Source: Turritopsis dohrnii (lineage: Eukaryota; Cnidaria; Hydrozoa; Anthoathecata; Oceaniidae). From it: a stretch of DNA of 64,000 bases. Shown here piece after piece: positions 33,715 through 46,272 of the stretch. The position numbers were made by a program, and so were the translations under genes. The DNA is taken from the NCBI GenBank assembly GCA_027922465.2, contig BQMF02000256.1, positions 558,001 to 622,000 on the forward strand. Direction: 5' to 3'. The notes under the pieces are model-generated. The model was not told where the DNA came from, ran no database searches, and worked only from the letters and a program-made list of their open reading frames with translations. Each line of letters begins with the position of its first letter. Position 1 is the stretch's first letter.

Positions 33715-36700
33715 TCATGGCGCTTTCTGTTCATCACCAGTCAAATTGTTGTCTAAAAGCATTATAGAGAAAATAGTTTTTTGTTAAATCATTTCTTTCA
33801 AATTCGTGTAGAAATAGCTACTTCAATTGCGACACGAATTTCCTATTTCCTACACACTCTAGACACTGATGAAGATTACTAAATAAAATTTTTAAACTTA
33901 CTGGAAGGTTCGTTCTGTCCACTGGCTGTCACTTCTTCGTCATCGTCATTGTCTTTCCGTTGGTTGTCTAAAAATGTAAAGTATAATGTAAATAAAAGAC
34001 ATGTTGGCGGTCTCTGTAAAAAATGCTACCACAAGTTGTGACACACTGGTGTTCTCAGAGATAGAAGGTGAAAGGACCAAGTTATAATGCAATTTCTGTA
34101 CCTAAATGTTTGGCACATAGGAGGGGAGTATTTAAATATAACACTCGCACACGACACTGCCCCGCTAGAACGTATTGACCAGAATATGCCACCGTTAGAT
34201 TAGATAGTGTAATCAACTGCTTAGCAATTATTAATTAATCTACAAGGAGTCTTGGTACTAGATGATATTTACTAACAAACAGTGAAACAATGAAATACTT
34301 AAAAGCGAGTTGAAATGTCAAAAGTGACGTCGGAAAAAAACCCCTACGACGTCTGTTATAAATACTTGTAAATGTTATGGGGTCGCCGAAACAATGGAAA
34401 TACTCCAAACACAACCCAGCACCTATTATATATTCCATTAAGTATAACATCAATTGAATGTAACATATACCCTATACACTTACTCAGATAGTGGAAAACA
34501 CAGAACAGATTCCACATTGTCGTTAACGTAATCAGATGTCGGCAGCCAAGTTTTTCACTCACAATATACAATATATCTTTGTATAATTTCATCGATTCCT
34601 CGTACTTGCCAAGATCTTTGAAAAGATTGGCCAGGATCCACATTGTTGATAACGTACGCGAATGTTGGTTTCCTAGTATTTCACTCTCAACATGCAATAC
34701 GTCCTCATATAATTTAATCGATTCATCGTACCTTCCTTGTACTTGCAAAACACCAGCCAGGTTCCTTTTTGTCATTAACGTACTTGGATGCCGGCTTCCT
34801 AGTATTTCACTCTGAACATGCAATACGTCCTCATATAATTTCATAGATTCATCGTGCATACCTTTATGTCGCAAAACAGTGGCCAAATTTGACTTTGTTG
34901 TTAGAGTATCCGGATGTCGGTTTCCTAGTATTTCACTCCGAACACGCAATACGTCCTCATATAATTTCATAGATTCATCGTGCATACCTTTATTTTGCAA
35001 AACACTGGCCAAGTTTGACTTTGTTGTTAACGTATTTGGATGTCGGTTTCCTAGTATTTCACTCAGAACATGCAATACGTCCTCATATAATTTCATAGAT
35101 TCATCGTGCATACCTTTATGTCGCAAAACAGTGGCCAAATTTGACTTTGTTGTTAGAGTATTCGGATGTCGGTTTCCTAGTATTTCACTCCGAACACGCA
35201 ATACGTCCTCATATAATTTCATAGATTCATCGTGCATACCTTTATTTTGCAAAACACTGGCCAAGTTTGACTTTGTTGTTAACGTATTTGGATGTCGGTT
35301 TCCTAGTATTTCACTCAGAACATGCAATACGTCCTCATATAACTTCATCGACTCATCATACTTTCCTTGTTTTTGCAAAACTTCAGCCAAGTTCGCTTTT
35401 GTCATTAGCGTAGTTTGATGTCGGTTTCCTAGTATTTTACTTACAACATCCAATACGTCCTCAAATAATTTCATCGATTCAGCGTACTTTCCTTGTTCTT
35501 GCAAAACATCAGCCAGGCCCCCTTTTATTCTTAGCGTAGTTGGATGTCGGTTACCTAGTATCACACTCAGAACATTTAATACGTCCTTATATAACTTCAT
35601 CGATTCATCGTACTTGCCTTGACACTTCAAAATATTGGCCAGGTTTGACTTTGTTGTTAACGTAATCGGATGTCGGTTTCCAAGTAATTTACACTGAACA
35701 TCCAATACATCCTGATAAAATTTCATCGATTTGTCATATTTTCCCTGTTCTTGCAAAACAGCAGCCAGGTTCGCTTTTGTGATTAATGTAATCGGATGTC
35801 GGTTTCCTAGTAATTTACATTGAACATCCAATACATCCTGAAACAATTTCATCGATTCATCATACTTTCCTTGTTCTTTCAAAACACCAGCCAGGTTCCC
35901 TTTCATCATTAGCGTATTTGGGTGTAGGTTTCCCAGTATTTCACCCTGAACATGCAATACGTCCTCATATAATTTCATCGATTCATCGTACCTTCCTTGT
36001 TCTTGCAAAACACCAGCCAGGTTCCCTTTTGTCATTAACGTACTTGGATGCCGGCTTCCTAGTATTTCACTCTCAACATGCAATACATCCTCATATAATT
36101 TCATCGATTCATCGTGCATGCCTTTATCTCGCAAAACACTGGCCAAGTTCGACTTTGTTGTTAACGTATCCGGATGTCGGTTACATAGTATTTCACTCAG
36201 AACATGCAATACGTCTTGATATAATTTTAACGATTCATCATACTTTCCTTGGTCTTGGAAAACACAAGCCAGGTTCCCTTTTGTCATTAAAGTAGTTGGA
36301 TGTCTGTTTCCTAGTATTTTACACTGAGCATCCAATACATTCTGATACAATTTCATCGATTCATCATACTTTCCTTGTTCTCTAAAAACACCAGCCAGGT
36401 TCCCTTTCATCATTAGCGTATTTGGATGTAAGTTTCCGCGTGTTTCACACTGAACATCCAATACATCCTGGTACAACTTCATCGATTCATCGTATTTGCC
36501 TTGATATTCCAAAATTCTGGCCATGTTCCACTTTGTTGTTAACGTACTCAGATGTTGGTTTTTTCGTATTTCACTCTGAACATGCAATACGTCCTCATAT
36601 AATCTCATCGATTCATCGTACTTGCCTTGATACGCAAAAAGCTTCGCCAGGTTTGACTGTGTCGTTAAAGTACTCGGATGTTGACTTCCAAAAAGGGTTT

Positions 36701-39131
36701 TTCGCATTTTGTTGATTTCTCTAAATGTTATTGCAGCCTCAATATGGTATCCTTTATCGAGTTTTCTTAATGCTTCTTGTTCTTGCACCATCATCGCAGT
36801 TGGATGTGATTTCGAAAGATAAATTTTCACTTGCTTACTCAAGCTTTTCAAGATTTCTTCACTTTCTTGAATTCTTCCAACCCTTTCCAGTATTTCTGAT
36901 AGTTTGAGTTTAACTCGATATGTTACTGGATTTTCATCGCCATAGTCAACTATACATTCTTCGTGTGCGTTATGAACTGTTCTATATGCTGTTTGATAAT
37001 CGCCTTTAAATACATAAATGTCAGTAAGGAACAGCTGCAATTCTAATCCAATTTTACTTCTATTAAGCTTGGGAATGCTTTCTAGCAATGTTTTAATTTC
37101 TTCAACATTAGCAGAGTGCAATGACATCTTTAGTTTTAAAAAAATGATTCTTAATTCAGACTTGTTGTTATTATCTTGGACGTTCCACATGTGGTTGTCT
37201 ATGATATTTCGGAGTCCATGAAGGTTTTCGTCACTTTCAAATAAACAATTGCCATATAGATAAAGAATTTTGGATTGGGTGTTCACGTTGACTGTATTGA
37301 AAGTATTAGCTTTGAGAAGTTGTTCCAATATTTCTTTGCAGTTCCCATAATCACCATTCCTATTGAAGGACTTGGCTTTCAAATAGTCAATGTAAGTCAG
37401 TTCTTCTTTTGAAAACTTAAAATTCTTTTGCCAACAATTTAAATGATGGACAGCGTTTTCGAATTGGCCATGATTTAGCAATGATCGCACTGATCCTTTA
37501 ACAATGTCAACGATTCCTTCAAGTCTTCCCATTTCGGTAGTGTTTGACAAAATACAGTGATAAATGTGATTAGACCAGTATTCTCCAAACTGGAAATGCT
37601 TGTGGTTCTGGTTTTCTTCAATGGAATTTCTACACATGCTTATAACATCGCTGATGGCTCTTAGCTTCTCGAACGCTGACATTGATTCTTGAATAGCGGA
37701 TTGAAATAACGAATGGATGGACATATTTTGAGTGGCCTCATCGAACTGTAACAAAGAATATTTAGATAGCAGTGATATTGCGTCTAAGATAGCTTTTGAC
37801 CCAACATCATCTAATTTTTGAAGGAAGGTTTGACTAATCGATTTCCCATCGATGACCGACATGATGAATGCGATTCGTGTAGCAGTTGTGTTTAATTTTA
37901 ATTCGCTTAGTACCATCTGATATGTGGTCGATATGGTCTTTTTGGTGTTGATATTATAATTTTCAGGATCATTAATCATCACATCAGCATAATATGTTTT
38001 CAACATTTCCACGCATTTTATAACCGTAATTCTTGCAGTTTTCATGTACGCAATAACCAGCTGTAATGCCAATGGAAGACATCCTATTTGCTCAGCTAAC
38101 TCTTCATAGATTTCTGTGGCTTCTCCGTTGCATTCTTCTTTCAAAATTTTTACGGTAGCATCTTGTGTTAAAAAAGTTAGTTTCAAATGATCAAAGTGTT
38201 GTCCCCACTGCGTATACTGGCTTGTAATCAATATATCTCCTTTATAACCATTAATTTTGGGAAGATACCGGTTTATTTCTCCAAGATTTTTGACGTCATC
38301 CAACACAAGGATATGATTCCGTTGTGACAAAAAGTCATATACCCTTTTAACCATAACACTTCCACTAATGGTTTGACCGTTACTGTCAAGGCTTGACAAC
38401 CCAATCACTTGTGAGACGTCCAATAAATCTTTCTCGATAGTATTTTGGTTTTCTGCGTTTACAAAGATGATGTTCTTGCTGTAGTGCAATTGGAACTGGC
38501 GGCAGTAGGCACGTGCAAGCTCTGACTTTCCGCAACCCGACAATCCGGATATCACTACTCTTTTGTTTCCACTTGTAAATGATTGACGAAGCCAAGAAAT
38601 CTCATTGTCTCTACCGTCAAAGTTGTTTACAACATCTATTAAACCAAATTCTATATTTTCTAGATCTTCATACATCGGACGGTTAATGATGCGATGTATT
38701 TCATTTTGTGGACACCCTAAGTCGAGCAAACAGTCCGAGTAATTTTGAATGGTTTTTTGAAAATCTCCTGTTGAAATCAAGCCAAGGTGAGCGTTAGTAT
38801 TCCTTAGTTTTCTGAATGTGTCAAGTTGGTTTATGTGGTCGACACTGAGGTTGCAATAGGTTCTCATAATTAAGATCACTAACGTGGCATCTAAAGAGAA
38901 TACATTAGTTTCCTTGGATGATGGAAACAGTATCTGCCACTGTACTTTTCCAATATGGCGTTGGTTCTTTAGTCTTGCAAACTTCTGTTTATCCGTAATC
39001 AGAAAGTTGTAGAAATCCTTTGGGACTTTTGGCACTCCATAGTGATTGTGCATAATTTCAATAATCCTTTGCAAACCATAGCAAGCTAACTGGTCAATTC
39101 TTCTACGCTGGTTTTTTTCACTTGAATTCAT
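33715..39131 (-). CDS. NLR-like protein: HEPN, NB-ARC ATPase, 18 TPR units
   Basis: Exon 1 is 39131-34484, exon 2 33967-33902 and exon 3 33752-33715. Donors GTAAGTGT and GTAAGTTT and the acceptors keep one phase, giving about 1583 residues. Residues ~10-150 resemble the DZIP3-like HEPN domain, with RNTNAH at 110-115 matching the R-x4-H motif. NB-ARC follows: P-loop GLSGCGKS 196-203, Walker B ILVLDD 274-279, TSQ at 303 and GCLPLAL at 350-356. The last ~750 residues are 42-residue kinesin-light-chain-type TPRs (GKYDESMKLYEDVL pattern). Family knowledge: such proteins sense a ligand through the repeats, oligomerise by NB-ARC and signal through the N-terminus. An innate-immune role is inferred. 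The HEPN R/H pair could mean RNase activity. The gene looks intact; an untranslated 5' exon is possible. AATAAA lies ~130 bp past the stop. Confidence 0.88.
34484..36760. repeat. 126-bp tandem repeat coding the TPR array, with a 252-bp higher-order unit
   Basis: Eighteen in-frame 126-bp units. Between about 34840 and 35345 the units alternate (LRVRSEIL type and LHVLSEIL type) as an almost identical 252-bp pair, showing recent duplication. Confidence 0.9.
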
Positions 39132-40087
39132 TATTGGCTATGAGAAAGGAAATAAATATAAACAAAATATTCGTTTAATTTTATTTTCAGAGACAGTATC
39201 AGGCCGTGGTTAATGTTTACGTTTTGTTATTCAAGTGTTCACAGAAGAACAGAAAGTTTCGACTTAGCACAGCCATAAACTAACACTGGTTAGCAACTGA
39301 TTGCGTAAGGAGGTTGATACGATTCCATACTATCCGTACCCAAGCCAAATTTCTTAAATGCTGTTTTTGATGAATTATGTTATAAGCAGAATTTTGACTT
39401 CCCTTCCCACAGATGTAAGAAGTTTTATAAATTAAAGTTGACAATAATGCTTAGTATTTGTTTCAAAATGTATTTCGGTCAGCTCGAACTTTCTCAATCA
39501 ATAATAAAAGCAAGTGTTGAAAAAAGCAGCGGCGGACGCAGCATTATTTTATAGGTACGGCTCAACCTTGTGGATTCCAATAAGAATTCCGATTCCCCGA
39601 TTTTTCTCGGTATAACCCGATTTACGGACAAATGCATCCCGGGAGATGAACGCTCATTTCCAGTTAGCTACTTTGAACCCCCAACACCAAAATTACCCTA
39701 CATTCAACATTTTAACCAAAGGTGGATAGAAGAATAGAAGCTGAATACAGTAGTTTTTTTTAGATTAACACAGCATATACATAACAAAATAATTACAGTA
39801 TTACATTAACTGCATCATTATATTAAACGTCTAAAATACCAAACACACTGCACGATTACACATTCCTTTCGTTGCACGAAGAATTTACTAGCATTCTCAT
39901 TTTCAAAAGCAAATTTATTTCACCCAAGCAAAATGGAACACAAAATTGAACTAAGAGGCTAAAAAACAGTATATTTGAAAAAATATAATGAAAATTGGCA
40001 CCATAAATTTTGTCAAAACTGAACTAACTAAAAATGCAGTTTTCCTATAAATTCATGGTGCTAGTGCAAGTTATAATTTTCCGCCCT

Positions 40088-40203
40088 CTATGTTGATTTT
40101 CGTCCTGCACTCTTCCTTGACTTCTTACTCTTCTCAACATCCTTGGCATCTTTCCATACCTCTAGCACTTCATTAAATCTAGGTCGATCTGTTGATGTTT
40201 GTG
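40088..40203 (-). CDS. Possible terminal exon, unrecognised
   Basis: After an acceptor CTTTTTTAG on the minus strand, an open stretch encodes TDRPRFNEVLEVWKDAKD followed by a Lys/Ser-rich tail and a stop at 40088. The codon content looks protein-like. A second candidate exon on the same strand is at about 41020-40874 (KESHEELALLDDDVI), after acceptor CTTCTACAG. I could not join them or name a family. Confidence 0.3.
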
Positions 40204-41155
40204 CTAAAAAAGACAAAAGGTGAACAAATTCAATATTAAAATATCCTATATATATGGTGAATTAGAATTAGCATGAAGTCTCCCACCATTTATTTTTTTT
40301 TAAATACATAAATAAGATAGTATGTTCTCATAGAATATACAGTGAATATATAGTCAAGACAGAACTGTCCACATAAAATAATTCTTCCTATTCTACTTGT
40401 ATGTTTTCAGTAGACAATCGACCACACTCCGCAAAACGAAATCTTCTCTTAAGACAAAGGCTTCTTAGTAGAATCATAACAGGCTTTATCATCATTTATA
40501 GGAAAAAAATTGTTTCTCTTTATTTCTTCTAAAATCTGGTTAGATATCAAATTCCAACACTGATTCAGATCATTTGGAAATGCAAGTAGTATTCTTTTTC
40601 TAGATAATTCCAAATCACATATATACAATTTGACACAAACTTATCATTGAATTCTACTATTTGTTTCATTCAATTATCAATCATGACAAGCATGGAATAT
40701 AACTACCAGAACATAAGGACCTTGTCAACACACGAAACATTTCTTTGACTAAAGCTGATTTCCCACCAAGAAAGAGTACTTGGGGAACTTCAAAACCAAC
40801 AGAATAAGCATCTAGCAATTTCAAATGAAATGGCTATCCATCTGTTTTGTCTTTTTCGAGCTCAAAAACATTGTCAATAAATGATTTTATATATATCCTG
40901 GGGAGAAGCTGCAGAGGACGTGTCAATATGGGTTATAACATCATCATCCAATAATGCTAATTCTTCATGACTTTCCTTAGCTTTGTCTGTAGAAGAAGAT
41001 AAACTCAATTGGCATGTTGAAAATATATATATGTCATGAGAAATTTGTTCAATTTTGGGCAACTATTCCTTCTAAGCTGAAGGTTTTCTTTGAATCTTAG
41101 ATGTTCCTGTGGTTCCTTTTCTTTTATAAAGAAACCCAGGAACCAACAGAACATA

Positions 41156-41841
41156 CCGTCTATGTGTCTAATTACGGACAGCCTTCGTAATTACGGACAT
41201 CGACAAAACATAATTCCAACCGTCTGTAAAATTAAAAACACGGCACTTCCCGTACTGTCAACCAAACTGTAATAAAACAAACTTCAGAGATAATTAAATT
41301 TATTTGAACGCTAGAAAATTACCAATATGCCATTTAGAATTTATTTTTCTAAACTTAAAAGACTTAAAATAGACTGCGCTCTCTTGAGAATCATGCGTAT
41401 TTTTATGAGCTCCGTGTGTACAATGGTAGCCATATTTACGGATAAAAAATAATAATGGCCACCTCCGTCATGAAATATCGACAGGTCAAACATTTATGTT
41501 TAAAAATGAATTGGGGAATGAAAATGTTTTTAGATCATGCTTTTAGAAAGTTAATTATCATAAAATAAGTCAAATAAATAAAGTTTTTGTATATACGTCA
41601 ATCACAGTGGGGGAGGACACTTTTTACTGAGTATTGAAATATAGGCCATTATAATTTTCACGGTCCATTATTTTGTTGCTGCTAATTGCTCTCTATTGGA
41701 TTGCTCTGTTTCATAAAACATTTTATTCAGTTATACGTGGTGAACTTGGCAAGAGTGCATGTCTATTTTCGTGACAAGAATGTTTGTTTACATTTTTTGT
41801 CCGTAATTACGAAGGCTGTCCGTAATTAGACACATAGACGG
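41156..41841. mobile_element. 686-bp MITE with TA target duplication
   Basis: Inverted ends of about 44 bp starting CCGTCTATGTGTC, with TA at 41154-41155 and 41842-41843. The repeats contain TAATTACGGAC twice per arm. No coding frame is present, and it resembles a Tc1/mariner-type derivative. Confidence 0.9.
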
Positions 41842-42209
41842 TAGTGATTATGTGAAAAGTGCTTGATATTAATGTTCCCTCAAAACAAAACAAAATATGG
41901 ATTGTGAGATACGATTCATCCAGCTTACACTTAACAGGCCACATTAACAGCATTTGGTTTCAATTTTATCCTCGAAGTGGGTGCATAATAGGTGCATGGC
42001 TTATGTATGACTGGTGAAAGTCCAACTAACACAAGACAAAACACCAATTTTGTTCCTCGCAAATTTGCATTGCTTGTTCCTCATTAACCCTCATAAACTC
42101 ACTACTGAATTTTTTCCAAATAAAGCTAACAACACATAGCTATACGAATGCTCATTATCAGTGAAAAATCTCAAAATAATTGCATATACATATCTAATGA
42201 AAGTAAATA

Positions 42210-42674
42210 TCACAAAATAAAGTTAATGTATACATGCAAACTCTGTAGTTTTTGATCACCGCCAAAAGGTACCATGTTTAAAAAACATAATAAGTTTAAG
42301 TAATAATCAAGTCCAACGAATCTGAGTAAAATCCCAACCAGGAGTTTAGCAAGGCAAAAAATAATAAATAAAAAGAAGCCCCACATAGAAATTATAAAAT
42401 TTTGTTTTCCGTCAAAGTTACAAATATAAAAAGCCATGCATGTGAATGAAAACAAGAGCCAGATGGCGCAAAACGGTAGCAGCAAAAGTACTTGACACAA
42501 AAATACTTTTAAATTTGAAATTTTACTTAAAGTTCTTAAACGTTCTGTAAACGTTATTTCTTGAGATATCTTACTGGTGGAAGGCATAAACGATATTATA
42601 ATGTTTAAAATTACTAACTCGTGTAAATAGGGTCTAATCGCAACACACCAGCAATTTAATGTATTGGAAGACAA
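42210..42674 (-). CDS. Possible membrane protein or exon, unrecognised
   Basis: A 154-residue minus-strand frame with at least three strongly hydrophobic segments (for example VFLCQVLLLLPFCAIWLLF and IISMWGFFLFIIFCL) separated by charged loops. It could be part of a multi-pass protein, but T-rich DNA also yields such frames by chance. No family was recognised. It lies within the proposed 4.7-kb element. Confidence 0.3.
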   Translation of the reverse strand: MSSNTLNCWCVAIRPYLHELVILNIIISFMPSTSKISQEITFTERLRTLSKISNLKVFLCQVLLLLPFCAIWLLFSFTCMAFYICNFDGKQNFIISMWGFFLFIIFCLAKLLVGILLRFVGLDYYLNLLCFLNMVPFGGDQKLQSLHVYINFIL

Positions 42675-43192
42675 AAGAATTATACATGCATGAGCTGTTT
42701 ATAACGTACGTTTTTTTTATTAGAGCTCATGTAGAAAAAAAACGCGTTTTTTCGAAAAAAAAATGTATGTTTTGAATTATAATTTTTTGAAACCGAAAAT
42801 GAATTCAAACAGATAACTGCCTTTTTTTAACTCGATTTTTGAAAACCTTGATGTTCAAAGACAGAACAGATAGCTAACAAACGTAGAAAGTAATAAGAAA
42901 GTCTGATCTGTGCTTTACTGACACGAAAAACATATCTATTTTCAAGCACCAAAGTTCATTGATTCAGTACCATAAAAGTAACTAAAAGTCCCAGTTTTAT
43001 GTAGACCTATTTGATTAATATCCATTCCTTCATCAAGTAAGTGATAAAATATCAAAGAAAACGTATTTTAAATGTATGTGATTGAAAACCTTCGAAAATT
43101 CAAAAGGCTGCATTCGTTCATTAGAATGTATATTGAGTTTTTAGTGGGGACTCGCATACTCTAAATCGTAGGCTAAAAACTGCCGTTTCGGC

Positions 43193-43232
43193 CGGAGGAG
43201 TAGTAGTAGGAGGAGGAGGAGTAGTAGGAGTC
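43193..43232. repeat. GGA/GTA microsatellite
   Basis: Irregular GGAGGAGTAGTAGTAGGAGG run on the plus strand. Confidence 0.8.
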
Positions 43233-44808
43233 CAAGGGTGTTTTAATACGGTATTCGCTTTCGCTGCTACCGTAATAAAAAAACAAATATTGAATCCACA
43301 CTCACATAACTTTCAGAAGCTTTTTTGTTGTTGTGTTGTTTCGGTCATTAAATGAATTTGAATTAATGTATAATAATTAAAAAAACAAACTAACACTTAC
43401 GTTTACAAAGTAAAATATAAAGAAAAACATAAACTTACTTTAAAGCAATGACTGTGCATCTAACATTATGTCTCCTACCACACTATGTATGTTCTGTATT
43501 TCTCTCAGCTGTAAAGTACTTTTTCAAGGCTTTATCTACCAGATCCATGTGCTCATTGAAACACAAAAACCTTTCTTCATCAGTATGGGTAAATTTAAGT
43601 ATTCTGTTGCCATGTTATCGTTGAGATTAAACTTTTTCTCTATGCATCATGTCCGATCCAGAAAAATTGAGAAAGAGGTTCATAGGATGATGCACGTGTG
43701 TGAGTTTTGAGCCGTATTTGCTTACTCTACCGACAACCGAAAGATTTAAAGCCTAAGGATTTGTTCTGATACGTATTATCGTCTTGCGTACTTTTGGGAC
43801 GACAGCCGTACTTTCAAAACAAATGGAAAACTGAAAGACGTACCATGAAGCTGGGATTAGGGGTATAAGTGTCCAACTACCGTAAAATCGGGACTTGAGC
43901 AGTAACTTTGAGCCGTATCGAAGAGCTGCAATACGGCTCAAAACTGTTAGTTATAACCCCTATCATCATTGATCAAAAGGAGCCGATTTTTGAGCCGTAA
44001 AGAAGAACAATACAGCAGTGGGGTTTGCAGTTATAGCTTACCTAAAATTTGCGAGTCAAATGGGGCCCCAACAAATAATGCGCTAATGCATAAGAAACCT
44101 ATTCCATTGATTTTCAAACGACGCCGTTATCGAGTGATTACGACACGGCGTCAAGAATAGACAAACAGACAAAGAAGCACGACAGTAGATCATTTTTAGT
44201 AATCATTCTCTTGACTTAATTTTGCTACGGCTTGAGCCGTATGAGCCGTACCCTGCGTCCACCTCTGAAAAGTTATATAAAAAGCTAAAAAAATTTGTGA
44301 AGAAATAAGCGTGTAGACAACATCATCCTAAGGGCTTCTTCGCCTTTTTGGTATGATCTAATTTTCCAACAAAATTATTTTTGGATAGAATGATTTAGTT
44401 ATTAAAGCAAGAAACTCTTGTTTTCTTAATAGTTGTTAAATTGTTACTATCAAGGGCAAAAGTTGTTTACTGTTTCACTCAATATTGGAACTGAAAAGTA
44501 TAAAGGAACACAACCAAACATCAAAATACTGAAGTTTAAATATCGCAAATATGCTAATTTAATTATATATTTTGACACACAACGTAGCACTGCTCAAAAA
44601 AGTTGCTTTACGTTTGAACGGGATCATGAGTAGTTGTTGAGCAGAATGAGTTTCATTAAAAGTAAACCAAGAAATGTATTCCAAGCAGCATATTAGATGA
44701 ACCATGGTACTCTGTTTGTTTCTTAACAAGCAACCTGGTTGTTACTCATCTTTAAAGCCATTATTCTTTCTTCTTTTTTTTCTACCAACATCTAAAAGGC
44801 CCACGTGA

Positions 44809-46272
44809 AATATATATACCAAACCGACTGACAAAAAAATAAAATCGTCCAAGAAACCTAAAAATACACACTCTTGGTTGAATGACAGGGAAAAATCTAT
44901 TGTAAAGCGCTTAGATGATTGGTTTACTGCTGCAGCAAGGCGTGAGAAATTCAGTGAACCCGTATTTGAAAAACGCCCTAATATTGCTCAAATAATCAGT
45001 GAGATTTGTGGAATTTCTGAGCGACAAGTCTATCGAGTGAGACGTGAAGAGAGTAAGGGCAATAAGGAGCCAACTTCCAGCACAGAAACACGTGGAAAGC
45101 CACAAATAAAGTTGGATGACTTTAATAAAAACGCTTTATCTCGTCTAATTCACAGCTTCTACACAAGACCAGACCCAGAAATACCCACACTTGATAAAAT
45201 TCACGCCGAAGCCTTAGACATACCTGGCTTTCCAATAATGAGTAGATCCAAACTGCACACGTGTATCAAAAAGTTGGGTTTTGTGTGCAAAAAGAGGAAT
45301 AAAAAGATGAACGTTTATCAACGTGTGGACATTGTTGCTACCCGTCATGAATACCTGAGAAACATTAAAAAATACCGTGACGAAGGATACGAAATCTTCT
45401 ACCAAGATGAAACCTGGTGTAATCAGAACCACACAACAGAGTACATTTGGCAGGAAGATTGCACTGATGAAAACCGTCTCTTGACAGGTATTTCTTGTAA
45501 AGGTGGCCTCAAGGTGCCCTCTGGTAAGGGTAAGCGATTAATCATTAACCACTTGGGGTCGAAGAATGGTTTTTTGAAGGACTGCGAGGAATGTTTTATT
45601 GGGAAAAAAGATTCAGAGGACTACCACAGTGAGATGAATGGAGAACACTTCGAGGATTAGTTCGAGAAAAAAGTTCTCCTAAGCCTCCCTGATAAATCTG
45701 TTGTTGTTATTGACAATGCTCGATATCACTCGCGCCAAACCGAAGAGTCGAAATGTCCAACCATGTCGTGGAGAAAAGCAAAAATGCAAGATTGGCTTAC
45801 AAAGAAAGGGATTCCATTTGAAAATCCAAAAGATACGAAAGCAGTTTTGTTAACAAAAAGTAAAAGCATTGTTGTCCCCAAACAATACAACTTGGAGAAG
45901 ATAACGCTGAAGTTTTGCGCTGAAAAAGGAAAGGACATTCACATATTGCGTCTTCCGATAGGGTACTCAGAATTGGATCCCATTGAGCTGGTCTGGGCCC
46001 AGGTTAAATCTGAGGTGGCGCGTGAAAATGTTACTTTCAAGATAAAGGACGTACAAATTCTCGTGAATCAGGCGTTAGAAAATGTTACACCTGCGAAATG
46101 GGCTAAAGTTGAGAAACATTCAATGAAAGTAGAGCAAGAATTTTGGAAAATAGACTTTCATGGACGTGATGTAACTGAACGATTTATCATTGATTTGAAT
46201 GATGACTCCGACAGCGATTCTGACAGTGACGACTCAGACAGTGAATCGGACAGTGATGAAACAGAAAATTAA
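44809..46272 (+). pseudogene. Tc1/mariner-IS630-type DDE transposase with one in-frame stop
   Basis: One frame is open from 44809 to the stop at 46272, except for a TAG at 45658-45660. No ATG is placed at the start, so the true start or an upstream exon is uncertain. An N-terminal helix-turn-helix region (QIISEICGISERQVYRVRR) precedes the catalytic core: Asp in YQDETWCN (about 45400), Asp in VVIDNARYHS (about 45705) and Glu in DPIELVWAQVK (about 45980). All three residues are present. The transposase would cut and paste its element using Mg2+. The stop lies in FED-stop-FEKK, where a Trp codon TGG could have mutated to TAG. The C-terminus is a run of Asp/Ser. No terminal inverted repeats were found around it. 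Confidence 0.85.

Larger units (their letters stand above)
39527..44267. mobile_element. Possible 4.7-kb hAT-like element, 5-bp target duplication
   Basis: The left end CAGCGGCGGACGCAG and the complement of the right end (CAGAGGTGGACGCAG) match at 13 of 15 positions. AAAAG flanks both sides (39522-39526 and 44268-44272). TACGGCTCA or its complement TGAGCCGTA recurs inside both ends (39572, 43707, 43911, 43989, 44233, 44243), as subterminal transposase-binding repeats do. No hAT transposase was recognised; only doubtful coding pieces at 40088-40203, near 40874-41020 and 42210-42674 lie inside. Confidence 0.55.

Noticed and set aside
34879..35418. Long plus-strand frame with repeated RFPSISLRT phrases
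   Set aside because: It is the antisense shadow of the TPR repeat array of the NLR-like gene.
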